In this document: positions 40,990 to 50,487 of the stretch, piece by piece
Position numbering within the stretch: the stretch's first letter is position 1
Layout of the letters: each line of letters opens with the position of its first letter
Assembly (NCBI RefSeq): GCF_018437505.1
Contig: NZ_CP072467.1
Coordinates: forward strand, 1,550,001-1,614,000
Length of the DNA stretch: 64,000 nt
Source: Spiractinospora alimapuensis
GTDB taxonomy: Bacteria; Actinomycetota; Actinomycetes; Streptosporangiales; Streptosporangiaceae
Direction: 5' to 3'
Made by a program: the position numbers and the translations under genes
Notes under the pieces: generated by a model
The model's database searches: none
What the model was told of the DNA's origin: nothing
The model's input: the letters and a program-made list of their open reading frames with translations, nothing else

Positions 40990-42018
40990 ATGACGAAACG
41001 AGACTGGAGTCGGATCGACCGGCGCGGGTTCCTCACGGCACTGGGCGCCGGAACCGTCGCGGTCAGCGCCGGGACGCTCGGAGCCCTGGGGGCAACCCCG
41101 GCACACGCCCAGGCGACCGCGGGAGGCGGCAAGGGGCCACGAGCCTTCCCTCCCGGGCGCATCGGAATCCAGCTTTACAGCATTCGTACCGTGATCCCGG
41201 AGCTCGGGTTCGCCCGTGTCTTCGAGGCACTGTCGGACATGGGATACCGCGAGGTCGAGTTCTTCGGCTACGACCAGGGCGACGCCGGACCGATCACCGT
41301 CGAGGAGATTCGTCGCGCCCTGGACGACAACGGCCTGCGAGCGGTCGGCGCGCACCGCGGCATCGGGCTGTGGCGTTCGAACCTCGAGGAGGAGCTCGAC
41401 AACGCCGAGATCCTCGGACTCCGCCACATCGGGACCGCGGATCCGCCCACGGGGTGGGGCGGTGGTGAGACCGTGGACGACTACCGCGCCGCCGCGGAGG
41501 AGTTCAACTTCTGGGGCGCCGCGGCGGCCGAGCGAGGGATCACCTTCTACCAGCACAACCACGCGGGGGAGTTCGGATTCGCCTCCGACGACCCAAGCCG
41601 GCGCCTCTATGACGTCTTCCTCGAGCACACCGATCCGGCGGCGGTCTCGCTGCAGATGGACATCTACTGGGCCTACGCGGGGCAGCACCGGTTCGGTGGC
41701 TTCGAACCGGCCGACTACGTGATCGACAATCCGGACCGTTTTCCCTTGTTCCACGTGAAGGACGGGGCACGGAACCCGGAGAATCCCGACGGCTACGACA
41801 TGATCGAGTTCGGCGCGGGTGACATCGACTTCCGGTCTTTCTTCCATCGGCTACACACGCACGGCATCCGGTCCTACCGCCCCCAGTGGGAGCAGGACAA
41901 CGCCCACGAGACGGCCGTACCGCCCCACCCGATCGACGCGCTGGGCAACGCCGAACGCAGCTACGACGCCATGCGGGAACTGCGCGTCGGCCCCCCAGGC
42001 CAGGGACGCGACGACTGA
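40990..42018 (+). CDS. Tat-exported sugar phosphate isomerase/epimerase-like protein
   Basis: 342 aa. The N-terminus has a Tat signal: twin-Arg motif IDRRGFLTALGAG, hydrophobic stretch, then ATPAHAQA with a likely cleavage after AHA. The mature part is a xylose-isomerase-like TIM barrel (IGIQLYSIRTVIPELGF, MGYREVEFFGY, ITFYQHNHAGEFG, VSLQMDIYWAYAG, FPLFHVKDG). Metal ligands Glu, Asp, His and Glu appear in these stretches. It is followed 51 bases later by an exported dehydrogenase, suggesting extracellular sugar processing. Confidence 0.88.
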   Translation: MTKRDWSRIDRRGFLTALGAGTVAVSAGTLGALGATPAHAQATAGGGKGPRAFPPGRIGIQLYSIRTVIPELGFARVFEALSDMGYREVEFFGYDQGDAGPITVEEIRRALDDNGLRAVGAHRGIGLWRSNLEEELDNAEILGLRHIGTADPPTGWGGGETVDDYRAAAEEFNFWGAAAAERGITFYQHNHAGEFGFASDDPSRRLYDVFLEHTDPAAVSLQMDIYWAYAGQHRFGGFEPADYVIDNPDRFPLFHVKDGARNPENPDGYDMIEFGAGDIDFRSFFHRLHTHGIRSYRPQWEQDNAHETAVPPHPIDALGNAERSYDAMRELRVGPPGQGRDD

Positions 42019-42069
42019 CTCCCTCCCCTCCTCCACCGTCTCCCCTCCCCCGATCCGAGGAGCGTGTTC

Positions 42070-44856
42070 GTGACCTCACTGCGTGTACGACTGGCCGCGC
42101 TCACGGCCGCCGTCGTCTTACCCACCGGTTTCCTCATGACCATGCCGTCGACCGCCGCCGCCGAGCCAGTACCGGAACCCGACTGGGACGACTTCACGAA
42201 GGTGACGCTCACCGACGAGGTCGGTGAACCGATGTCCATGGCGGTCCTGCCGGATCGACGGGTCCTGCACACCAACCGGCAGGGACAGTTCCGGCTCTAC
42301 GACTCCGACACGTCGATCACCCAGGAGATCGCGTCCCTGCCGGTGTACGACTTCTCCGAGGACGGGATGCAGGGCATCGCCCTGGACCCCGACTTCGAGG
42401 AGAACAACTGGGTCTACGTCTACTACTCGCCCCAACTCCCCGACCTTCCCACCGACGCGGCCCCCGACGAGGTGGAGCCCGACGGCGACACGAGCGTCTT
42501 CGACGACTACGTGGGCAAGAACCACCTGTCCCGCTTCCAGTTCGTCGACGACCCGGTCAATCCGACGATCGACCTGGCTTCCGAGCAGGTCATCCTCGAG
42601 ATCCCGATCAACAGGGGCCAGTGTTGCCACAACGGCGGCGACATCGACTTCGACTCCGAGGGCAATCTGTACCTGTCGACGGGCGACGACACCAACCCCT
42701 TCCAATCCGACGGCTACACACCGATCGACGAACGCGAATACCGCAACCCGAGCTTCGACGCCCAGCGGACCTCGAGCAACACGGCCGATCCGCGCGGCAA
42801 GCTGTTACGCATCACGGTTCAGGAGGACGGCTCCTACACGGTCCCCGAGGACAACCTCTTCAACAGCGGAGAGTACGACCACCTCTTCCCGGAGGGCACC
42901 TACGACCCGGAACTGGCGCTCCCCGAGATCTACGCCATGGGGTTCCGCAACCCGTTCCGGTTCTCGGTCGACCCCAGAACCGACACGGTCTACCTCGGTG
43001 ACTACGGCCCGGACGCCAACAACGACAGCGCCGACCGCGGACCGCGCGCGACGGTGGAGTGGGTCGTCATCGACGAGCCACGCAACCACGGATGGCCCTA
43101 CTGCGTCGGCCCCGCCCGGCCGTTCGTCGACTTCGACTTCGAGACCGGGGAATCCGGCGAGGAGTTCGACTGTGCCGCCCCCCTCAACGACTCTCCGCGC
43201 AACACCGGCCTCGAGGAACTCCCACCAGTCACCCCCGCTGAGGTCTGGTACCACAACGACTACGTCGCTCCGGAGTTCCCCGAACTGGGTACGGGCGGCA
43301 CCGGCCCGATGGGCGGCCCGGCCTACGTCTACGACGCGGACGTAGCCGAGGAGTGGCCGACCGCCTTCCCGGAGGAGCTCGACGGAATCCCGCTGCTGTA
43401 CGAGTGGGCCCGCAACTACGTCATGATGATGCCCGTCGAGGACGGGGAGTTGGCGGGCATCCAGGACTTCCTGCCCGACGGCGACTGGAACGCGCCAATG
43501 GACATGGAATTCGGCCCCGACGGGTCGCTGTACGTCCTGGAATACGGGGGTGGGTTCTTCGTCGAGGACGAGAACGCACAGCTCTCGAGGGTGGACTACG
43601 TTCCCGACGGGCGTTCACCCATCGCGCGCGCCCAGGCCGACGTCCGCTCGGGACAGGCGCCGCTCACCGTGGAGTTCACCGGGGAGAACAGCGACCACCC
43701 CGAAGACGGCGAGGAGATCGTCTCCTACGAGTGGGACTTCGGGGACGGCGCCACGTCGACGGAGGTCAACCCGACCCACACCTACACCGAGAACGGTGTC
43801 CACGGGGCGACCCTGACGGTCACCGACGGCGACGGAAAGACCGGACGCGCGGGCGTCACGATCGTCGTGGGCAACACCGAGCCCAACGTCACCTTCCGGA
43901 CTCCGCCGGACGGCGCCTTCTTCGACTGGGGCGACGAGGGTCCCTACCGCATCGAGGTCACCGACGCCGAGGACGAGACCATCGACTGTGACACGGTGGT
44001 GATGAACTCGGCGCTGGGCCACGACCAGCACGCCCATCCCATCGACGAGCAGAACGGGTGCGACGGGACCTTCGACACTCCCGCGGACTCCGGCCACGGT
44101 GACGATCTGGATCTGTACTGGGTACTGAACACCCGCTACACCGACCAAGGCGCGGACGGTCTCCCCACCCTGTCCGGCACCGACCAGGTCACCCTCAACC
44201 CGAAGCGCAAGCAGGCACAGTACTTCGAGGACTCCTCGGGAGTGGACACCGAGACCACGGACGACGACCAGGGCGGAATCGACCACGTCACCGGGATCGA
44301 ACACGGGGACTGGACCGCCTACACCCCGGTCGACCTGCTCAACATCGACACCGTGGAGCTCCGGGTCCGATCGGAGTACGGCGGCGGCCAGATCGAACTA
44401 CGCCAGGACGCGCCCGATGGCGAGGCCCTCGCGACGGTCGCGGTTCCCGACACCGGTGGTGAGTGGGCTGACGTGTCCGCCGACGTGACCGACCCCGGGC
44501 ACCCGTTCACTCTCTACCTGGCGTTCACCGACACCGACGGCGACTCCGAAGTGTCGCTGTTCGACCTGAACTACTTCGAGGTCGTCGGTGACGGCATCAC
44601 GGGCCCCGAACGAGAGGGCGAGTGCGAGGGCACCGTCACCTTCGGCGATGTCGACTCCGGCGTCGCCGACCGGATGACGGGCGACGGCTGCCTCGGTGAA
44701 CTACTCGACGACGGGCGCGACTGGGCGAACCACGGCGCGTTCGTCCAACACGTGACCCAGACGACCCGCGACCTGATGGAACAGGAGGTCATCACCGGGC
44801 AGGAAAGGTCGGCACTGATCAGCTCCGCAGCCCGATCCGACGTCGGTCAGGTATAG
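42070..44856 (+). CDS. Secreted PQQ-dependent sugar dehydrogenase-like protein with PKD and CBM6-like domains
   Basis: 928 aa. A Sec signal peptide ends near AAAEP. A glucose/sorbosone-dehydrogenase beta-propeller follows (DGMQGIALDPDFEENNWVYV, GQCCHNGGDIDFDSEGNLYL, AMGFRNPFRFSVDP). Then come a PKD domain (YEWDFGDGATSTEVNPTHTY), a region of unknown fold, a CBM6-like module (HVTGIEHGDWTAYTPVDL) and a C-terminal stretch NHGAFVQHVTQTTRDLMEQE. The GTG at 42070 is favoured over 42064 by spacing from GAGGAG. It probably oxidises sugars or polysaccharide ends outside the cell, with the adjacent isomerase. Confidence 0.87.
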   Translation: MTSLRVRLAALTAAVVLPTGFLMTMPSTAAAEPVPEPDWDDFTKVTLTDEVGEPMSMAVLPDRRVLHTNRQGQFRLYDSDTSITQEIASLPVYDFSEDGMQGIALDPDFEENNWVYVYYSPQLPDLPTDAAPDEVEPDGDTSVFDDYVGKNHLSRFQFVDDPVNPTIDLASEQVILEIPINRGQCCHNGGDIDFDSEGNLYLSTGDDTNPFQSDGYTPIDEREYRNPSFDAQRTSSNTADPRGKLLRITVQEDGSYTVPEDNLFNSGEYDHLFPEGTYDPELALPEIYAMGFRNPFRFSVDPRTDTVYLGDYGPDANNDSADRGPRATVEWVVIDEPRNHGWPYCVGPARPFVDFDFETGESGEEFDCAAPLNDSPRNTGLEELPPVTPAEVWYHNDYVAPEFPELGTGGTGPMGGPAYVYDADVAEEWPTAFPEELDGIPLLYEWARNYVMMMPVEDGELAGIQDFLPDGDWNAPMDMEFGPDGSLYVLEYGGGFFVEDENAQLSRVDYVPDGRSPIARAQADVRSGQAPLTVEFTGENSDHPEDGEEIVSYEWDFGDGATSTEVNPTHTYTENGVHGATLTVTDGDGKTGRAGVTIVVGNTEPNVTFRTPPDGAFFDWGDEGPYRIEVTDAEDETIDCDTVVMNSALGHDQHAHPIDEQNGCDGTFDTPADSGHGDDLDLYWVLNTRYTDQGADGLPTLSGTDQVTLNPKRKQAQYFEDSSGVDTETTDDDQGGIDHVTGIEHGDWTAYTPVDLLNIDTVELRVRSEYGGGQIELRQDAPDGEALATVAVPDTGGEWADVSADVTDPGHPFTLYLAFTDTDGDSEVSLFDLNYFEVVGDGITGPEREGECEGTVTFGDVDSGVADRMTGDGCLGELLDDGRDWANHGAFVQHVTQTTRDLMEQEVITGQERSALISSAARSDVGQV

Positions 44857-44868
44857 CCCCCACGATCA

Positions 44869-44898
44869 GGAGCCGCCGGGCCCCCTCCCGGCGGCTCC
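44869..44898. terminator. 12-bp perfect hairpin between convergent genes
   Basis: GGAGCCGCCGGG (44869-44880) pairs exactly with CCCGGCGGCTCC (44887-44898) around a 6-base loop. It lies just after the dehydrogenase stop and can end both converging transcripts. Confidence 0.7.
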
Positions 44899-44920
44899 CC
44901 CGCGTCGGGCACGGTCTCCC

Positions 44921-46543
44921 CTATCGACCGTCCGCGCCGTCCCTGGTTCGCTCCGGGGGCTCCGGGGGCTCCGCGGTCGCCACCGGCTCCAGGAACTGGG
45001 CGAGGAGCCCGGGGACCGCGGCGTCGGCGAGCGCGAGCCCGGCGGAGGTGTCGGCGTCGACCGCGCGGTGCGTCCCCTTGCCCGCCGCGACCATCGCCCC
45101 GACGGTCGTGAGATCGGACCGTCGCTGGAACGGGGTCTGGGAGAACGTCCACCCGATCACCGCGTCGCACTTGAGGACCGCGGTGGACCGCGCCGCCATC
45201 CCCCCACGCAGGTAGAGGAACCGTCCGGACAGGCCGTGTCCGAGCCCCCTGTAGCTGCCTCGGGCGTAGGGAAAGGCGAGAAGCGCGCTGACCAGGATGA
45301 GCGCGGGCACCAGCCACACCGGGAAACCAGGCACGAGCCACGCGACTCCGATGACGAGGACGGCGAACATCACCACGGCGGCGGTGGCCCGCACCATACG
45401 ACGGCGCGACGCGGCACGCGGGTGCGCCACGAGTGTCGTGGCCTCGACTCCGGGCAGGGCGGCGGCCGCGACGCGCAACGCGTCGGCGCGCGGCATGTCC
45501 GGGGTCAGTGTCCGCTTGGGGACGATGCCCGTGTTCGCCCCGGAGTCCTTGAACCCGGACACGATCGCGGCGACACTCGCGGCGCCGAACCATCTCAGCG
45601 GTAGGTAGTCGCGAACCTGGACGCCTCGCATCCTCTTCTCCTCGATGGAGATCGAGGACAGGTTGAGGAGTCCGCGCCGGACGAGCAGTGTCCCGTCGGA
45701 CTCCCTGGTCAGCCGGTAACCCCACCACGCTTCCGTGTGGAGAAGGAGCGCCAGCACCGCGCCGGTGACGAGCGCGCCCGCCGCCGCGACGACCCCAGCG
45801 AGGAGCACGACCCGAAACGGTGCGGCTCCGGCCGCGTCGATGACGTTGGCGGCCACGAAGTCGGCGGCCACGCCAAGGCCCGCCGCCAAGGCGCTGTACC
45901 CCGCGGTCGCGGAGAGCGGGGAGAACACGCCGTAACGGAACCATGCGGGGCGGATCGTGGCGAGCTCCACCGACTCCTCCTTCCCGCCGCCCCCGTTTGG
46001 CGTCTCCTCGCCGGCCGTGTCCTCCACGAGTTCGCGGCGCAGGAGTTCCGAACGCAGGCGTTCGCCCTCGACCTTCGCGATCGGCTCGACCTTCAGTTCG
46101 TCGGCGGAGCTCTCCCCCGAGCCGACGATCACCTGACAGAGCCCGAACGGCCGGACGAAGATCGTCGCCGAGACGTCCACGTTGCGTACCCGGTCCCGTC
46201 GCAGCGAACGATGGTGACGGGAGAACACCCCGGACCGGAACTCGAAGTGCGTGGAGGTCACCCGGTAGCTGGTGGTTCGGTAACGCAGGACCTCCGCGAC
46301 GGTGATTCCGCCGAACAGCACCGCGCCGGCCCCCAAGGGAATGAGCGTCCAGGGCCACGCGGTCCCCACCACCGCGATGAAGACCGCGACGATGACCGCA
46401 GGCACCAGAACGACAGCGGCGAGCACCACGACGGTGCACTGCACCGTGCGCGGACTCAACCTGAGCCAGCGGTGAGCGTTGTCCTCCACCGTCGCGTCGA
46501 CCGGGATGTCGCCCTGGCGACGGCTCTCCTGTGGGGGCGTCAT
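44921..46543 (-). CDS. PH-domain membrane protein (YdbT-like)
   Basis: 540 aa with several hydrophobic pairs alternating with bacterial PH (bPH2/DUF304) domains. Typical strand patterns are YRTTSYRVTSTHFEFRSGVF, RRDRVRNVDVSATIFVRPFG, WWGYRLTRESDGTLLVRRGL and LKCDAVIGWTFSQTPFQRR. The function of this family is not settled; E. coli/Bacillus relatives affect membrane or bacteriocin-related traits. It overlaps the smaller PH gene by ATGA and is co-transcribed after it. Confidence 0.85.
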   Translation of the reverse strand: MTPPQESRRQGDIPVDATVEDNAHRWLRLSPRTVQCTVVVLAAVVLVPAVIVAVFIAVVGTAWPWTLIPLGAGAVLFGGITVAEVLRYRTTSYRVTSTHFEFRSGVFSRHHRSLRRDRVRNVDVSATIFVRPFGLCQVIVGSGESSADELKVEPIAKVEGERLRSELLRRELVEDTAGEETPNGGGGKEESVELATIRPAWFRYGVFSPLSATAGYSALAAGLGVAADFVAANVIDAAGAAPFRVVLLAGVVAAAGALVTGAVLALLLHTEAWWGYRLTRESDGTLLVRRGLLNLSSISIEEKRMRGVQVRDYLPLRWFGAASVAAIVSGFKDSGANTGIVPKRTLTPDMPRADALRVAAAALPGVEATTLVAHPRAASRRRMVRATAAVVMFAVLVIGVAWLVPGFPVWLVPALILVSALLAFPYARGSYRGLGHGLSGRFLYLRGGMAARSTAVLKCDAVIGWTFSQTPFQRRSDLTTVGAMVAAGKGTHRAVDADTSAGLALADAAVPGLLAQFLEPVATAEPPEPPERTRDGADGR

Positions 46544-47103
46544 GTCGCGTCTCCCGGGGTCGCCTGGGTCGCGGCGGTGAGTTGTGCGGCGACGTCCGCC
46601 GCACTGTCCGCGCCCAGACTCTCGATTCGCAGAGGCCCGGCCGCGGAGGCGGTGGTGACGATGACCGTGGAGAGTCCGAGCGGCCGCTGCAGCGGACCGC
46701 GGTGGGTGTCAACCGTCTGGATCCGTGACAACGGTGCGACGCGCCACTCCTGCCAGAACCAACCGGACAGGGTGTAGACGGCGTCGTTGGTCACCTCCCA
46801 GCGGTGGACGCGGAAGCGCCAACGCGGCATGACCACGGTGACCACCGCGGCCGCGAGAGCGGTGACACCGGTGACGCCCCACAGCAGCAGGGACAGCCAG
46901 GACACGTCGGTGAACGCCTGGATGATGACAGCGGCCACCAGCGGGGGTCCGACGAAGCACGCGGATCCGACCAACGCGCGCAGCGTCCAGTGGCTGACCG
47001 AACGCCGGTGGACCTCGTTTCGGGGTGGGCGCAGCCGTAGGGATCCAGGCGGAACCTCCTGTCGCGCGACGGAGAACCCGTCGTCTCGTTCTTCGGCCAT
47101 CAC
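46540..47103 (-). CDS. PH-domain membrane protein (YdbS-like)
   Basis: 187 aa. Two hydrophobic segments (about residues 42-92) are followed by one bacterial PH domain (FRVHRWEVTNDAVYTLSGWF, VAPLSRIQTVDTHRGPLQRP). YdbS/YdbT gene pairs are common in Gram-positive bacteria. First gene of the pair, with an ATG start and little ribosome-site support (GAGGGAGCC upstream). Confidence 0.87.
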   Translation of the reverse strand: MMAEERDDGFSVARQEVPPGSLRLRPPRNEVHRRSVSHWTLRALVGSACFVGPPLVAAVIIQAFTDVSWLSLLLWGVTGVTALAAAVVTVVMPRWRFRVHRWEVTNDAVYTLSGWFWQEWRVAPLSRIQTVDTHRGPLQRPLGLSTVIVTTASAAGPLRIESLGADSAADVAAQLTAATQATPGDAT

Positions 47104-47254
47104 GGGCTCCCTCAGCTACGGACAGATAATCTGATATCAGTTTAATAGCTGAATGAAATCATGCAAGTGTTCTCGTCGGATCCCCGCGACGACCGGTGGC
47201 CCCGCGCCCCGGAGGGACGCGGGGCCACCGGGACCACCACGGATCGAGTCGGCG

Positions 47255-48352
47255 TCAGAACCTCAGGAGCGCCCCGACCCCGTCCTGGAGCGCCAGTCGA
47301 TCAGGAGCGACGAAGACGAGGTCGGCGGATGTGGCCACCGCGGCACGCAGCAGCGCGGCCTCCGCGGTCTCCCGTTCGGGGTGTTGGATCCCCAGGTCCC
47401 GCGCCTCGGTGTCGGAAACGGCGAGGTCCTGGCCACCGGGACCAATCCACAGATCATCGCGAGCGGCGAGATCCGCCGCCCACAGGAGCGTCCCAACCTG
47501 GCCCCGCCGCAGGGACCGCACGATCGCGCCCGTCCCCTCGGCGACGCGGTCGTCCGCCCCGCGACCGCGCTCGAACTCGGCGACCACCGCGGCCACGTGG
47601 CTCTCCTCCTGCTCGGCGAGCCGTCGATCGAGCTCCTCGTTCAACGGTGATTCTTCCGAGCCCGACGCTCGCGCGCCGGTGTCGACGTCGACCACGGCAC
47701 CCCGCAGCCGGCGGGGCAGGAGATCGGCCAGTTCACCTCGGAGACCCACTTCACCGGCGATCGCCACGACCTCGGCGTCCGCACGATCGGCGTAGCGCGA
47801 GACCTCCTGGGCCACCTTCTTGAGGTTCTGCTTGACCCGCTCGTCCACCGCACGCTGCATCTGGTTGTGGTGGTATCCGCCTTCACGCACCTTGTGCGTC
47901 GGCTTGTCCTCGCCCACGACCTGCCGCCGCACGCGGTGTCCGCTCGGGTACTCCGCGGTGAGGTCGGCGCCACGGCTGTCAACGACGCCGAGTACGAAGG
48001 GCACATGACTCCTGGCGCCACGCAGGTAGAGCATGGGGTCAGCGAGGGGTCCGACACGCAGGTCATAGTCCGGCGGTGTCGAGGCGACGGGGAACTCGTC
48101 GAGCACGCGTCCGTCGGCGGCGAAGATCGCCTGACCGTGCGGACCCGCGATTCCCCGTGTCTGTCCGACGATCTCGTCGACGGCGGCGACGGTGTCCTCG
48201 CCCGCACCGTCGGCGCGGGCCGCCCGTCGGGCGTTCTCCCAACGAAGACCGATGGCGTGGTCCGCGTCCTCGGCGTCTCGGGAGACATTGATGTGCAGCG
48301 ACAGGACCGGACCGCCCACACCGTAGAGAGTTTCCAGTTCGGAGAGATCCAT
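47255..48352 (-). CDS. baeRF2-family protein (eRF1/Vms1-related, Rv2629-like)
   Basis: 365 aa, related to the bacterial eRF1-like baeRF families and to Mycobacterium Rv2629. Seen are LSLHINVSRDAEDADHAIGL at the N-terminus, a GGYHHNQMQRAVDERVKQNL helix at the position where eRF1 relatives carry a Gln-containing loop, and the L7Ae-like C-terminal domain (VRSLRRGQVGTLLWAADLAA). A role in peptidyl-tRNA or stalled-ribosome handling is proposed for the superfamily; not shown here. The start at 48352 is set by GAGGAGG upstream. Confidence 0.85.
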   Translation of the reverse strand: MDLSELETLYGVGGPVLSLHINVSRDAEDADHAIGLRWENARRAARADGAGEDTVAAVDEIVGQTRGIAGPHGQAIFAADGRVLDEFPVASTPPDYDLRVGPLADPMLYLRGARSHVPFVLGVVDSRGADLTAEYPSGHRVRRQVVGEDKPTHKVREGGYHHNQMQRAVDERVKQNLKKVAQEVSRYADRADAEVVAIAGEVGLRGELADLLPRRLRGAVVDVDTGARASGSEESPLNEELDRRLAEQEESHVAAVVAEFERGRGADDRVAEGTGAIVRSLRRGQVGTLLWAADLAARDDLWIGPGGQDLAVSDTEARDLGIQHPERETAEAALLRAAVATSADLVFVAPDRLALQDGVGALLRF

Positions 48353-48509
48353 GACCGCCTCCTCAGACGTCTCACGACTCTCTCCGTGCCTTCCCACCTG
48401 CGGGATTCGCATTCATGTGGGATGGTTCGGGTTTCGTCGTGGGGCGCCGCGGCCAACTCCGAGGCCCCCCTGACACAGCGGCGGAGTCCGACGACGCGTC
48501 GACGGCGTT

Positions 48510-48535
48510 CGTCACCCACCCGGGGGTGGGTGACG
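48510..48535. terminator. 11-bp hairpin downstream of the DUF397 gene
   Basis: CGTCACCCACC (48510-48520) pairs exactly with GGTGGGTGACG (48525-48535) around a CGGG loop. It follows the XRE-DUF397 genes and precedes the baeRF2 gene, so it likely separates them. The remaining bases from 48353 to 48647 hold no gene. Confidence 0.6.
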
Positions 48536-48647
48536 CGAAACCATCCACGGTCGGCGCGGCCCCACTGCTGTGCCAGGGGAACTTGTCCACCGGCACTCTC
48601 CACGTGCGGACAGCGCGGTGCACGCTTGGACGACGAAGAGGGGGATC

Positions 48648-48839
48648 CTAGCCGAGCTCCTCCTTCTGGGCCGCGGACAAGAACGCGTGCCACTCCGTGG
48701 CAGAGAACGAGAGGTGGGGGAGATCGGGGTTCATGGAGTCCCGCACGTCCACCGCGGACGTCGCCGCCAACCGCGCCTCCACGCAGTTAGCGTTTCCCCC
48801 CACGCTGTAGCTCGACTTCAGCCAACCGTCGTACCTCAT
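48648..48839 (-). CDS. DUF397 protein
   Basis: 63 aa. The DUF397 pattern WLKSSYSVGGNANCVEARL, VDVRDSMNPDLPHLSFSATEWHAFL (shown in two parts) is complete. These small proteins pair with DUF5753-type XRE regulators and are thought to act as their antitoxin-like or signalling partners. Its ATG overlaps the regulator stop (48836-48839), confirming the pair. Confidence 0.9.
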   Translation of the reverse strand: MRYDGWLKSSYSVGGNANCVEARLAATSAVDVRDSMNPDLPHLSFSATEWHAFLSAAQKEELG

Positions 48840-49648
48840 TCGTACTCCTTCATGATTGTGCGGATGAGACCTCGCGAGCCATCCTCGGGTAGTGCGGCAC
48901 CACGGAGCTCCCCGAACAAACGGGTGTAATCGCGCAACTGATCGGGATCTGTCGAGAAGTCCGCGCGATTCCGCGTCTCCGAGTAGACGTACTCGCCTTG
49001 ACCCGGAACCCAGATGAGCTGGAACGAGCCGTCAATCCCGGCGAGGGTGGTCGTATCCATGGGTATTACCTGCACGGTCACCCTGGACCACTCGGACACG
49101 ACAAGGAGGTACTCCAATTGCGCTCGCATAACACGTGCTCCACCGACTGGCCGATGAAGCCATGGCTCATCGAGAACGACAACGTACCAAGGGGGATCCT
49201 CCCCTTTCAGGATTTCCTGTCTTTTCATCCGCGCATCAAGAACACTCCTGAGGTGATCCCCCTCACGCACGACACGACCGAAGCGCAAGAGTTCTTCGGC
49301 GTACTTGGGCGTCTGCAGCAACCCGGGAATCAGGGAGATCTGGTACTCGTGGATCTGGTTGGCGCGCGCCTGGAGGTCCGCCTTGTCCGTGAACCAGGCC
49401 GGGAGCCCTCCGGCTCGGAAGATGGCGCGCCACCGTCCGACCAGTGATCCGCGAGCGTCCACAATTTCATCAAATTGGGCGATTTGCTCCTCGGTGGTGC
49501 CCCTGGTTCCGACCTCGATACTACTGACGTGTGATTGGCTGACGTTGGCCGCGCGGGCGAGTTGTTTCTGCGTAAACCGAGCGTGTGTGCGGAACCCCCG
49601 GAGCTCCTCACCGAATTTCGCTCGCATCGATCGAGTGGACCGGTCCAT
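48836..49648 (-). CDS. XRE-family regulator with DUF5753 domain
   Basis: 270 aa. A helix-turn-helix at about residues 12-65 contains FTQKQLARAANVSQSHVSSI. The rest is DUF5753 (QISLIPGLLQTPKYAEELLR, ARMKRQEIL, VGGARVMRAQLEYLL, GSFQLIWVPGQGEYVYSE). This type, with DUF397 and a nearby RsbW-like ATPase, forms the abaA/whiJ-like regulatory modules of actinomycetes that influence development and antibiotic production. The ATG at 49648 is where similarity begins. Confidence 0.9.
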   Translation of the reverse strand: MDRSTRSMRAKFGEELRGFRTHARFTQKQLARAANVSQSHVSSIEVGTRGTTEEQIAQFDEIVDARGSLVGRWRAIFRAGGLPAWFTDKADLQARANQIHEYQISLIPGLLQTPKYAEELLRFGRVVREGDHLRSVLDARMKRQEILKGEDPPWYVVVLDEPWLHRPVGGARVMRAQLEYLLVVSEWSRVTVQVIPMDTTTLAGIDGSFQLIWVPGQGEYVYSETRNRADFSTDPDQLRDYTRLFGELRGAALPEDGSRGLIRTIMKEYE

Positions 49649-50079
49649 CTCATCACTCCGTACCACGCGCCAGCAATAGAGATGACACCCTACTCCGATA
49701 GCGACCCATTCGCGTAGTACTGGTGGCCTCATCGGGCGCGATACGGGACGGTATTGGCATGGCCCGGAGCGTCACCGCTCTGACGAGGCCACGCGTCTCG
49801 CGCGCCGTGCCATCAAGCGGCCCTGCTCAGTGCACCACCACGGAGCAGGGCCCGATCCCTCTACCTGAAAAAGGCAGGTGAAGGACCTTTGCGTCAGCCT
49901 AGTCCGCGGATGCCCGCAGGGGAGACGCGGGTCGGGTCGCCGTCGGTGGACCCCCTCCTCCCGCCGGTCCCGCCCTCGTCGCGGCACCGTGCTCGCGCCA
50001 CACGGTGTCTCCGCCGCCCAGCCCTCGTCCCGGGCGCGGCGGCGATGAACCTGTCCACTCAGAGGTCGAAAGCGTCCGA
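49649..50079. other. Intergenic region between divergent regulatory genes, with hairpin 49819-49852
   Basis: About 430 bases without a gene. GGCCCTGCTC (49819-49828) pairs exactly with 49843-49852 across a 14-base loop. An AAAAAGGCAGGTGAAGGACC stretch follows at about 49870. The region should hold promoters for the XRE gene (leftward) and the ATPase gene (rightward). Confidence 0.5.
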
Positions 50080-50487
50080 ATGACCACCACCATGCACGTG
50101 AGCCTTCCCGGGTCGGTGGAGAGCGTCGGCCGGGCCCGCGACTGGCTCCGCGAGATCCTGCCCACGATGGGCCTGACCACGTGCGTCGAAGACGCGCTCC
50201 TCGTCATCTCCGAGCTCGCCACCAACGCGGTGCGGCACTCCCGCAGTGGCGACCCCCTCGGTCGGTACCAGATTCGGGTCCACACGGAACCCCCTCGTGT
50301 GCTGCTGGCGGTGACCGACGCCGGTGGACCCCACGTACCAGCGACGACGGACAACGCGACGACGGATTTTTCCTCCGATTCCGGCCACGGCCTGCGGCTC
50401 GTGGAACACTTTGCTCAACGCTGGTGGTGCCGCGGTGATTCGCGCAGCCGAACCGTCACCGCCGAACTCGCTATGGGAGGTGCCTGA
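50080..50487 (+). CDS. RsbW-like ATP-binding (anti-sigma/HATPase) protein
   Basis: 135 aa, GHKL-fold ATP-binding domain of the anti-sigma regulatory kinase type. The N-box is in LVISELATNAVRHSRSG, the G1 box is VTDAGGPHV and the G2-like segment is GHGLRLVEHFAQRW. It may phosphorylate or bind an anti-sigma antagonist or act in the divergent XRE module. The ATG at 50080 is chosen because the domain begins there; a longer upstream frame is not conserved. Confidence 0.88.
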   Translation: MTTTMHVSLPGSVESVGRARDWLREILPTMGLTTCVEDALLVISELATNAVRHSRSGDPLGRYQIRVHTEPPRVLLAVTDAGGPHVPATTDNATTDFSSDSGHGLRLVEHFAQRWWCRGDSRSRTVTAELAMGGA

